46,760 nucleotides of DNA from an uncultured Psychroflexus sp. (GTDB taxonomy: Bacteria > Bacteroidota > Bacteroidia > Flavobacteriales > Flavobacteriaceae), in NCBI GenBank assembly GCA_913062845.1, contig CAJXVZ010000018.1, forward strand, positions 1-46,760, in the 5' to 3' direction. Position 1 is the first letter of the stretch. Each line of letters opens with the position of its first letter. Under the pieces are notes generated by a model. The model saw nothing but the letters and a program-made list of their open reading frames with translations, did no database searches and was not told the origin of the DNA. This document shows positions 1 through 6,953 of the stretch, piece after piece. Position numbers and translations under genes: made by a program.

Positions 1-150
1 GGACTGATGCTCAGGTAAAGTCTAGAAACTTAAAAGTCGAATTAGGTCACCTATCTCCTCTGGTTGATCAGTAATCTCATTGATTAAACTTCAATTAAAA
101 TTACAAAAACAAAACTAATAGCCTGTCGAAGCATAGGCCAACGAAAATCT

Positions 151-190
151 AAATCCTATTCATTAATCTGAGTAGGATTTTTTGTTTTTG
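151..190 (+). terminator. Probable intrinsic terminator
   Basis: An 8-bp perfect stem (AAATCCTA at 151-158 with TAGGATTT at 173-180) has a 14-nt loop and is followed directly by a T-rich tract at 181-188. It would end a plus-strand transcript entering from left of the window. No gene can be read in positions 1-150, which hold only AT-rich sequence and a short GCCT/AGGC hairpin near 121-138. Confidence 0.45.
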
Positions 191-258
191 AATTAATGTT
201 TTTGGGCGAATCCCGGAATTTCGGGATACCACGTGCTGCGCATTGAGTGTAGCCGAAA

Positions 259-287
259 TGAAGCCGATGTGAACTTTGCCACTTTGA
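259..287 (+). repeat. Imperfect direct repeat, copy 1 (left of fic)
   Basis: A 29-bp stretch beginning TGAAGCCGATGTGAACT matches positions 2325-2353 in the same orientation at 26 of 29 bases. The two copies bracket the Fic gene and its operator region. They could be a dispersed repeat or the ends of an acquired segment. No target-site duplication or integrase was seen. Confidence 0.5.
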
Positions 288-363
288 GAATGATATTGCT
301 AAGACGATGAAATGACCTTAGAAAATGCTGTTGGAGTAGTCCTGAGCTGGTTAAAATAAACAA

Positions 364-388
364 CCGCTTCAATCTTCAAAAACAGCGG
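364..388 (-). terminator. Possible terminator downstream of fic
   Basis: CCGCT (364-368) pairs with AGCGG (384-388). Read on the minus strand the stem is followed by TTGTTTATTTT, and T-rich sequence also lies on the plus side, so it could work in both directions. The 5-bp stem is short, so the call is weak. Confidence 0.3.
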
Positions 389-475
389 GAATGATTTTTA
401 TTACTCTTTTTAATTTTTTTCAATGTTAACTTAAATAAGTCTGGCATCAATAGATTTTAATGTTGTGATCAAATA

Positions 476-1600
476 CTACTTGAATAGATTTAAATATTTT
501 TTAAATGTATACGCCTTGCCTCTCTGACCTCCTGTTATTTCGTTAAGTATTCCTATTTCTAATAAATCGTTAATTAAGTTATAAGATGTTCTGTTTGATA
601 CTCCGGTTATTTCAACAATTTTTTTAGCATCGACTATTGGCCGTTTTAGCAAATATTCTAATATTTTTTGTGCGTTATTTGCTCTGGGGCCGAGGGTTTG
701 GATACTTAATTCTGAATGTTTTTTCAATTTCAATATTTCATCAAAGGTGTTAACAGCTTTTTTGGCTGTCTCTATTACACCAACTAAAAAAAATTTGAGC
801 CATTGTTTAATATCATCGTGAGTCCTAACACGCATTAAATTGTCATAATACGTGGTCTTGTTATTTTCAAAAAAATCTGATAAGTACAACACCGGTTTTT
901 TAAGAATATTCTTGTTTACCAGATATAAGGTTATGAGCAATCTACCCACTCGACCATTACCATCTAAAAAAGGATGTATGGTTTTAAATTGATAATGAAT
1001 TATGCCTATTTTGAGTAAGTCAGGGAAATAGAAATCTTGATTATGAGTGAATTTTTCTAAATCGCTCATTAAATCACCTATGCTTGTATGTATGGGCGGA
1101 ATAAAAACAGCATCATTAATAGATGCGCCACCTATCCAGTTCTGACTTTTTCTAAACTCGCCGGGCTGTTTATGTTCTCCTCTAACACCTTGTAGCAGAA
1201 CTTTATGTGTTGCTTTAATCAAGCGGTTGGAAAATGGAATATCGTTAAGCATTTCTATTGCTCTACCCATGGCAGTTATATAATTTTGTACCTCTTCCCA
1301 GTCATCTCTTTTTTCATGGCTTACATCCTCTTTATCTAGTAGAGCTTCTTCCATATTGGTCTTTGTACCTTCTATTTTACTGCTTTGCGTGGCTTCTTTA
1401 AGTACATGCATGCTGATGAACAGATCAATATCGGGGATATACTCGCTATACATGTCTAATCTTCCTAAATGTCTGTCTGCCTGAGATAATAACGCCAAGA
1501 GTTCCATATCGTTAAGCGACCATTGTCTGTTTAATAAATTTGGTTGAAAACTCTTATAATAACCTTGATTTACGTAATGTCCTGCTTTAAAATTTTGCAT
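476..1600 (-). CDS. Fic family protein with N-terminal inhibitory motif and C-terminal winged helix
   Basis: This is a Fic-fold enzyme, a family that usually transfers AMP from ATP to hydroxyl side chains of target proteins. The core motif HPFLDGNGRVGR lies at residues 209-220 and is complete (catalytic His209, phosphate-binding DGNGR). An N-terminal SSKIEG motif (73-78) fits the [S/T]xxxE[G/N] inhibitory helix of class II Fic proteins, so the enzyme is probably auto-inhibited. Residues about 305-370 (KILEYLLKRP..VSNRTSYNLINDLLEIGIL..) resemble a winged helix-turn-helix, the usual C-terminal partner in Bacteroidota Fic proteins. At 374 residues it has full family length. It stands alone with no antitoxin gene beside it, and two strong dyads lie just upstream of the ATG. 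Its target and physiological role cannot be read from sequence. Confidence 0.93.
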   Translation of the reverse strand: MQNFKAGHYVNQGYYKSFQPNLLNRQWSLNDMELLALLSQADRHLGRLDMYSEYIPDIDLFISMHVLKEATQSSKIEGTKTNMEEALLDKEDVSHEKRDDWEEVQNYITAMGRAIEMLNDIPFSNRLIKATHKVLLQGVRGEHKQPGEFRKSQNWIGGASINDAVFIPPIHTSIGDLMSDLEKFTHNQDFYFPDLLKIGIIHYQFKTIHPFLDGNGRVGRLLITLYLVNKNILKKPVLYLSDFFENNKTTYYDNLMRVRTHDDIKQWLKFFLVGVIETAKKAVNTFDEILKLKKHSELSIQTLGPRANNAQKILEYLLKRPIVDAKKIVEITGVSNRTSYNLINDLLEIGILNEITGGQRGKAYTFKKYLNLFK

Positions 1601-1632
1601 ATTTTAAATCAATTTGTTTAAACCACTTTGCG

Positions 1633-1704
1633 TTATTGCAAAATATCACATTTTTTTGCAATAAGTAAACACTTAATGTAAAATATGTTGAAATTTTACA
1701 TTAA
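1633..1704. promoter_or_regulatory. Two tandem 32-bp dyads upstream of fic (candidate operators)
   Basis: Dyad 1 (1633-1664) has perfect 11-bp arms TTATTGCAAAA and TTTTGCAATAA around a 10-nt centre. Dyad 2 (1673-1704) has perfect arms TTAATGTAAAA and TTTTACATTAA around a 10-nt centre, and its symmetry extends to 14 bp at 1671-1684/1693-1706. The half-sites share the consensus TTAWTGYAAAA. Both dyads are 32 bp long and their centres are 40 bp apart, close to four helical turns. The near edge is 33 bp upstream of the fic ATG. This architecture suits a dimeric DNA-binding protein. The Fic winged helix is an obvious candidate, but that is inference. Confidence 0.7.
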
Positions 1705-2060
1705 GTAAATGGGAAATGCAATTTATGACTAAAAATTATAAACAAATTTTTATATTTTACTTTACGCTGTTTGCCGCCACGGCGGGAAAGTTCAAACAAA
1801 ATATCTTTAGCCAATATCTTTTTATATGTTTTAAATACATGTACCGAGCGCTGAGTGTCCTTTTCCGAAAATTGCAGGCATAACACGTTTCTAAGTCTTT
1901 ATGAGCTTGGCGCAAACCAATTTGAATTTTACAGGGGTCTTGAAGCACTACCATGGTTTACTAAGTATGGTTCTATTGATCTCCTATTATTGCAAATACA
2001 TTTTTTCTATATATAGCCTTTTTGATTTTGATGATTTGCGGGTAAGGGAAAGTCTTTTAA

Positions 2061-2253
2061 CCTGAGTTCGATTATAAAAAACTATCATAAAATACTGAAA
2101 TTCAGTAAACAAACTCCTTAGTCCTCCCTCAAGGAAGGATTCAAGTAGCGAAAATATCTCCTTGAGGGGATTATAGGGGTGTTTATAAGTGAAAATATTT
2201 TTAAGCACATACTAACTAGTTAAAAAACAGACATATATTAATCGAACCCAGGT
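2061..2253. repeat. Segment bounded by 14-bp inverted repeats
   Basis: CCTGAGTTCGATTA (2061-2074) and TAATCGAACCCAGG (2240-2253) are inverted repeats matching at 13 of 14 bases, 193 bp apart end to end. The interior has no ORF of note and includes the CCCTCAAGGA hairpin. It could be a miniature mobile element or two copies of a dispersed repeat. No flanking target duplication is visible. Confidence 0.4.
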
Positions 2254-2324
2254 CTTATAACAAATTGCTGAAGTACAATTATACTCTAATTTTTGCTTTA
2301 GCTCAAATTGTTTTATGTTTAGCT

Positions 2325-2353
2325 TGAAGCCGATGTGAACTCTGGCGCTTTGA
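2325..2353 (+). repeat. Imperfect direct repeat, copy 2 (right of fic)
   Basis: This is the second copy of the 29-bp sequence at 259-287 (26 of 29 bases identical, same orientation). It lies between the fic upstream region and the esterase gene. Confidence 0.5.
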
Positions 2354-2379
2354 TAAACTTAGATCAATGTAAAACAACT

Positions 2380-2404
2380 CTGCAAGGGTTTCAAACCCTT
2401 GCAG
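2380..2404. repeat. 25-bp near-perfect palindrome
   Basis: CTGCAAGGGTTT (2380-2391) and AAACCCTTGCAG (2393-2404) are exact reverse complements separated by one base. Similar CAAGGGTTT..AAACCCTTG palindromes are scattered between genes in many flavobacterial genomes, so this is probably a REP-like dispersed palindrome. It has no adjacent T-tract, so it is not called as a terminator. Confidence 0.6.
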
Positions 2405-2496
2405 TGTTCAAAAAGCTTAAAAAAGAATACCATTTTTAATAACATTAAATTTTCAATTATTTAAAGATAGCGTAAATTAGCCACCAAATTTAATGT

Positions 2497-3270
2497 ATGC
2501 AGGATACAATGTCAGAACCCATTATTAAAGTCATTGAGGAAAACTACGAAATTCCTCAGCTCAATGCGACAAGAAAAATTTCAGCATTGTTGCCATCTGA
2601 CTATTACGAGACTGATAAGCGTTACCCTGTATTGTACCTGCAGGACGGTCAAAACCTGTTTCATCCTGAGGCACCTTATGGCAATTGGGCAATCGATAAA
2701 TCAATGGCAAAACTTAAAAAGGAAGGTTTTGGTGACATTATTATCGTAGCTGTAGATCATGGCGAAGAAGAACGCATCACAGAATATTTACCTTATAAAC
2801 ATCCAAGATTTGGCGACGGAAAAGGTAAATTTTATATACAGTTTTTAATTGAAAAACTTATTCCTTACATCAATAAGAACTATAGAACACTCACAGATTT
2901 TGAACATACTGGCATTGGAGGTAGCTCTATGGGAGGACTTATAAGTCTTCATGCTGGTCTGAGAAATCCAGGTGTTTTTGGAAAAATGATGATCTTTTCT
3001 CCCAGCCTTTGGATCTCAAAAATTATTTTTGACCACACTAAAAATTTTAGCCCATTACAGGAATCAAAAATATATCTTTATGCCGGCGGAAAAGAAAGCA
3101 TTGAACATTTACCAAACGCAAAACGTCTGGGCACGATCATCAAAGATAAAATGGTAAAAGGCTATCATATCGACTTTCATTTTTCTATCAATAATGAAGG
3201 CAGCCACTCTGAAATTTACTGGAGAGAAGAATTTCCAAAAGCCGTAAAATGGCTTTTTTACAACCCATAA
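2497..3270 (+). CDS. Alpha/beta-hydrolase, putative esterase (esterase D-like)
   Basis: This 257-residue alpha/beta-hydrolase belongs to the putative esterase family (PF00756 type). The nucleophile elbow GGSSMGG spans residues 141-147 with Ser144 as the likely nucleophile, and GSHSEIYW (235-242) supplies the likely catalytic His237. The N-terminal segment with VLYLQDGQNLF (45-55) is typical of the family. There is no signal peptide, so it is probably cytoplasmic. Its acyl substrate cannot be assigned. A second in-frame ATG occurs at codon 5 and either could be the start. The aminopeptidase gene begins only 11 bp after the stop, so the two are likely cotranscribed, with the ATP-grasp gene following. 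Confidence 0.85.
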   Translation: MQDTMSEPIIKVIEENYEIPQLNATRKISALLPSDYYETDKRYPVLYLQDGQNLFHPEAPYGNWAIDKSMAKLKKEGFGDIIIVAVDHGEEERITEYLPYKHPRFGDGKGKFYIQFLIEKLIPYINKNYRTLTDFEHTGIGGSSMGGLISLHAGLRNPGVFGKMMIFSPSLWISKIIFDHTKNFSPLQESKIYLYAGGKESIEHLPNAKRLGTIIKDKMVKGYHIDFHFSINNEGSHSEIYWREEFPKAVKWLFYNP

Positions 3271-3281
3271 GATTTTAATTT

Positions 3282-4694
3282 ATGACATTTCAATATTCTA
3301 AAACTAAAGTACAAGGATGTGACATTATCATCCCTTGTCGAAAAAATCAACTGTTAGAAATTTCAGACACGGTTGGCATTAAACAGTCCAACTTTGAAGC
3401 TGATTTTGGTACATTCGCGACGCACTATTTATCAGATCAAAGCAAAATCTACCTTCTAGGTATCGGAGTGGAAAAGTATTCAACAAAGATCGAAGAGGCA
3501 TTCAGAACTTTAGCTTTCGACACCAAAAAATACTGGTCCGATAAAATTCAGGTTGATGTCAACCACCTGTCAGATGCTGAAATCATCAAAGCGGCGATAG
3601 GACTGAAAATGGCAGATTACATTATTGGAAAACACAAAAGTGAACCCAACAGCGAAACAAACATTACAGTAGTTTTTGTTTCAGACCAAGACATTGAACA
3701 TCTGGTTGAAGAAGGCTTTGAAACTGCAGAGACCATTAACAGGATCAAAGCTTTAGTGGATGCGCCACCAAACCTAAAAACACCTGAATACTTAGGTCAA
3801 TGGGCGAGTAATTCTGCTGAAAAGTACAATTACTCCTGCAAGGTCATAGAAGAAAAAGAGCTTGAAAGTCTCGGTTTTAAAGCGCTTCTTTCTGTTGGTC
3901 AGGCCAGTGTGAACAAACCTGTTGCAATTATTACAGAATATAAAGCAAAAGATTCTGAGGCTATAGATTTGGCCATTGTAGGTAAAGGCATCACCTTTGA
4001 CAGTGGTGGCTTGTCTATAAAACCTTCAACTAACCTGCATTACATGAAAAGTGATATGGGTGGCGCTTCGGTCGTCTTAGGGATTGTTGAATTGGTGGCC
4101 AAATTAAAATTAAATGTCAACATCGTCGGTGTAGTGGTCAGTGCAGAAAATGCTGTTGGCAGCAATGCTTATCGACCCGGTGATGTCATTGGCTCCCATT
4201 CCGGTAAAACCATTGAAATCATTGACACTGATGCCGAAGGTAGACTTGCGCTCGCAGATGGATTAAGTTATGTGATTGATACTTATCAACCAAAAAACCT
4301 GATCGATGTTGCCACATTAACGGGTAGTGTTGTACGTACTTTTGGGTATTCTGCTGCCGGATTATTCACCAACAGTTCTGAATTGGCAGAAACTCTTCGA
4401 AATGCCGGAAATGACGTTCATGAAAGGGTCTGGCAACTGCCTATGTACGATGATTATGAAGAAGACCTGCATTCAGATATTGCTGATATCAGAAACTTCA
4501 GTGGTAAACCCATTGCAGGTGCTATAAATGCCGCTATGTTTCTGAAAGCTTTTACCAAGGACCATCAAAACTGGGTGCATCTGGATATTGCCGGTGTAGC
4601 ATTTGGCAGTTCAAAATATGCTAAAATGAAGTGCGCCAGTGGTTATGGTATTCAATTATTAGCTACATTCGTAAAACGATATTTTAAGGCTTAA
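3282..4694 (+). CDS. M17 family leucyl aminopeptidase
   Basis: This is a two-metal aminopeptidase that removes N-terminal residues from peptides in the cytoplasm. The C-terminal catalytic domain is complete: KGITFDSGGLSIKPS (235-249) gives metal/catalytic Lys235, Asp240 and Lys247, MKSDMGG (255-261) gives Asp258, and DTDAEGRL (315-322) gives Asp317, Glu319 and the bicarbonate-binding Arg321. The 470-residue length and the diverged N-terminal domain are normal for M17 enzymes. It sits between an esterase and an ATP-grasp enzyme, 11 bp and 18 bp from its neighbours. This hints at a shared peptide or amino-acid-conjugate substrate, although a general peptide-turnover role is equally possible. 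Confidence 0.95.
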   Translation: MTFQYSKTKVQGCDIIIPCRKNQLLEISDTVGIKQSNFEADFGTFATHYLSDQSKIYLLGIGVEKYSTKIEEAFRTLAFDTKKYWSDKIQVDVNHLSDAEIIKAAIGLKMADYIIGKHKSEPNSETNITVVFVSDQDIEHLVEEGFETAETINRIKALVDAPPNLKTPEYLGQWASNSAEKYNYSCKVIEEKELESLGFKALLSVGQASVNKPVAIITEYKAKDSEAIDLAIVGKGITFDSGGLSIKPSTNLHYMKSDMGGASVVLGIVELVAKLKLNVNIVGVVVSAENAVGSNAYRPGDVIGSHSGKTIEIIDTDAEGRLALADGLSYVIDTYQPKNLIDVATLTGSVVRTFGYSAAGLFTNSSELAETLRNAGNDVHERVWQLPMYDDYEEDLHSDIADIRNFSGKPIAGAINAAMFLKAFTKDHQNWVHLDIAGVAFGSSKYAKMKCASGYGIQLLATFVKRYFKA

Positions 4695-4712
4695 AAATCA
4701 AATCCATTAACT

Positions 4713-5915
4713 ATGTCCGGTCCAACTAAAAACTTTTTGTGTATTTCTACCTACTTTAAAGGTCAGGATTTTTTAAAGCAATGTAAAGCGGAAGGTAATC
4801 GTGTTTTTTTGCTCACCAAAAAGAGCTTAGAACATGAACCCTGGCCATGGGACGCCATTGATGAAGTCTTTTATATTGATAAATGGAACATAGAAGATGT
4901 CAAAAAAGGCCTGGCTTTCAAATTTAGAGAGATCACTTTTCATCGTTTTGTGGCTTTAGATGATTTTGATGTTGAAAAAGTAGCCGTGTTGAGAGAGCAT
5001 TTCAGAATGCCGGGCATGGGTTCTACAACTGCACGCTATTTTAGAGATAAGTTGGCGATGCGAATGAAAGCTAAAGAAGAAGGCATAAATGTGCCGTCCT
5101 TTACAGACCTGTTTACCAATGAAGCTATCAATCAATATGCAGATAGTGTTAGTCCACCGTGGTTGATCAAACCCAGGATGGAAGCTTCGGCAACGGGTAT
5201 CAAGAAAATTCATTCTAAAGAAGAATTATGGGATGTTGTCAATGCTTTGGGAGATGAAAGAGATGCCTACCTTTTGGAAAAATTTGCACCCGGTGATGTT
5301 TATCATGTTGATGGTTTAAACAATAAAGGTAAAGTGGTGTTTTCCAGAGTGAGTAAATACCTGGACACACCTTTTGAAGTCGCTCATGGCGGTGGAATTT
5401 TCAGGTCGGCGTCCTGTGAAACCGGAACAGACGAAGAAAAAGCCTTAAAACAAATGAACGAGGATGTTATGAAAGCCTTTGGCATGCAATACGGAGCTTC
5501 TCACACGGAATTCATCAAATCTAAAGAAACCGGAGAATTATTTTTCTTAGAAACATCCTCTCGCGTAGGAGGTGCAAACCTGGCAGAAATGGTGCAGTAT
5601 GCTTCCGGTGGGATTAATCTTTGGGCAGAATGGGCCAGAATTGAATCAGCAAACCTCAATAAAACCGCCTATAAATTACCTAAAGTTAAAAATGCCTATG
5701 CGGGCATAGTGGTTTCGTTAAGTCGTTTTCAACATCCGGATACCTCGTCTTTTACCGACCAGGAAATTGTATGGCGAATGAACAAAGAATGGCATATCGG
5801 GTTGATTGTAGTATCTGATTCCAGTGAACGGGTTTTGGAGCTTTTAGATCATTACACCAACAGAATCGCTAGTGAATTTCACGCCAGTATTCCGGCACCA
5901 GATAAGTCAGAATAG
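4713..5915 (+). CDS. ATP-grasp domain enzyme (carboxylate-amine ligase-like)
   Basis: This 400-residue ATP-grasp protein belongs to a fold that activates a carboxylate as acyl-phosphate and couples it to an amine, thiol or similar group. WLIKPRMEASATGIKKI (150-166) supplies the ATP-binding lysines, EKFAPGDVYHVDGL (189-202) the next strand, and FLETSSRVGGAN (278-289) the metal-binding Glu280 and Asn289. The first ~100 residues form the pre-ATP-grasp domain. No substrate-specific domain is recognisable. It follows the aminopeptidase by 18 bp, so a ligase, a peptidase and an esterase are encoded together. Whether they act on the same compound is unknown. Confidence 0.85.
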   Translation: MSGPTKNFLCISTYFKGQDFLKQCKAEGNRVFLLTKKSLEHEPWPWDAIDEVFYIDKWNIEDVKKGLAFKFREITFHRFVALDDFDVEKVAVLREHFRMPGMGSTTARYFRDKLAMRMKAKEEGINVPSFTDLFTNEAINQYADSVSPPWLIKPRMEASATGIKKIHSKEELWDVVNALGDERDAYLLEKFAPGDVYHVDGLNNKGKVVFSRVSKYLDTPFEVAHGGGIFRSASCETGTDEEKALKQMNEDVMKAFGMQYGASHTEFIKSKETGELFFLETSSRVGGANLAEMVQYASGGINLWAEWARIESANLNKTAYKLPKVKNAYAGIVVSLSRFQHPDTSSFTDQEIVWRMNKEWHIGLIVVSDSSERVLELLDHYTNRIASEFHASIPAPDKSE

Positions 5916-6334
5916 GTTTTAGGAAATTGTATTTCACTTCAATTAAACGCAAAGCCTTAATTTTACTTAATGCCTTAATGTTTTAAAAAGGTTTATGAGT
6001 TTATAGGGTTATGGGGTTTGAAGTTTCTGGTTTGAAGTTTCTGGTTTGAAGTTTCTGGTTTTATGTTGTTGTAGCTCTTAACTTCATCAGATCTTAGCGA
6101 TCCTTGCGCCTCTCTGGCGTTCCTTGCGGATAACAATTTACTTTTGTTTATGGGTTTATAGGTTTATGAGGGCCAGTAGGTTTCACGCAAAGCCCGCAAA
6201 GTTTTTCACGCAAAGTAAGCGCAAAGCCTTAATGTTTTAAAAGTTTATGAGTTTATAGGGTTTTTGTTCCCTTCGACTTTAGTTTATACTGAGCCTGACG
6301 AAGTACTCAGGGTGTCATCATTTTTGGCTTTTTA
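5916..6334. repeat. Composite intergenic repeat region A
   Basis: No gene is present. The region is built from short repeated words: cgcaaag/ttcacgcaaag runs, cttaatgccttaatgtttt, gtttatgagtttatagggtt (twice, about 5991 and 6241), and three perfect tandem copies of the 14-mer GAAGTTTCTGGTTT at 6020-6061. It also has a 52-bp segment at 6266-6317 (starting gttcccttcgactttag) whose inverted copy lies at 22915-22966 with 47 of 52 bases matching. The same word set recurs inverted at 22480-23180 and directly at 46660-46760. It abuts the CPBP gene remnant. Confidence 0.7.
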
Positions 6335-6744
6335 ATGGTCAGTTTGCCCATTATTTTGTTGGCTTCAACACAGCAGTACTTTTTAGAAACCTACCCCAAA
6401 TTAGAATAAGTCAACTTGTCTTTCAATGTATATTTGAATCAGCTTTTGCTTTATGAGCCTTTATATTTTTTTGGATTTTATCGTGCTGGAATGGTTTTTT
6501 TGCCGGTTTATGGTGTTGTTTTTTGTCAGATATATTTACCATAAATCTATTGTTTTGGTGGCTTTGGTCTATTGTTCGTTTCATTTTGGCAAATCCATTT
6601 TGGAATGTGTAAGCTCATTTTTTGGTGGTTATTTTTGGGTATGTGGTTTATAAAACCAAAAGTATCTGGGGTGGTGTATTTGTTCACATGGGTATTGCTT
6701 TTATGATGGATTTGTTTGCGTTTATATCAAAAATTATGTTTTAA
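6335..6744 (+). pseudogene. Broken CPBP-family intramembrane protease gene
   Basis: Three plus-strand frames together read as the C-terminal part of a CPBP (Abi/Rce1-like) glutamic intramembrane protease. The first frame, 6335-6466, begins MVSLPIILLASTQQYFLETY, carries a stop at 6407-6409, and continues to LLYEPLY. The second, about 6466-6630, reads YFLDFIVLEWFFCRFMV..HFGKSILECVSSFFGG. The third, 6631-6744, reads IFGYVVYKTKSIWGG..HMGIAFMMDLFAFISKIMF and ends at TAA. Two frameshifts (one in a T-run near 6465-6472, one near 6622-6633) and a stop inactivate it. The usual EExxxR motif is reduced to EWFFCR, while the HFGK and HMGIAxxMD motifs survive. The N-terminal half is missing and repeat DNA takes its place. 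Confidence 0.75.
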
Positions 6745-6833
6745 CTCACTAGACGAGGTAGGTAAACAAAGTTCTTATCTGGAATAATTTTACCATTATA
6801 ATATGACATACCTGAATAATCTTTATATTTTAC

Positions 6834-6841
6834 TAAATTTG
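6834..6841 (+). promoter_or_regulatory. Possible -7 promoter box for the ricT run
   Basis: TAAATTTG fits the Bacteroidota -7 consensus TAnnTTTG, about 113 bp upstream of the ricT start. No clear -33 TTTG is placed 17-23 bp upstream, so support is limited. The 6745-6953 gap holds nothing else recognised. Confidence 0.25.
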
Positions 6842-6953
6842 AAAAATGACAGACTCGTTTAATGTAAGACTTAAAAATGTCATAAATGTGAATGATTGAA
6901 GTCTGTTAAAATAATCATCAACTAAATCACGTTTAGTTTCAATATATAAGGAC

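Larger units (their letters stand above)
191..475. other. Intergenic region with dispersed-repeat fragments
   Basis: No gene is seen here. The stretch holds a short hairpin (TCCCG at 214-218 with CGGGA at about 225-229) and a sequence resembling flavobacterial dispersed repeats (cattgagtgtagccgaa, 241-257). It also contains one copy of a 29-bp motif that recurs beyond the Fic gene, and the putative fic terminator. The mix suggests repeatedly reworked DNA rather than a functional locus. Confidence 0.4.
1705..2496. other. Intergenic region with repeats and no convincing gene
   Basis: Short minus-strand reading frames exist at 1701-2208 but overlap one another and show no recognisable domain. 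One (1757-1954) might be a decayed gene fragment. The stretch holds a 10-bp inverted repeat (CCCTCAAGGA at 2126-2135 with TCCTTGAGGG at 2159-2168), a wider imperfect inverted repeat at 2061-2253, the second copy of the fic-flanking direct repeat, and a 25-bp palindrome. Confidence 0.5.

Noticed and set aside
1701-2208. Three minus-strand reading frames of 61-73 residues
   Set aside because: They overlap in different frames, show no domain, and run through repeat and hairpin sequences. At most one is a decayed fragment.
2236-2260. tRNA T-arm-like GGGTTCGATTA on the minus strand
   Set aside because: No acceptor, D or anticodon arm can be formed around it, and the same word recurs inverted at 2061-2074, so it belongs to a repeat.
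6453-6653. 66-residue plus-strand ORF as an independent gene
   Set aside because: Its product is the middle part of a frameshifted CPBP protease, and matching C-terminal sequence continues in the next frame.
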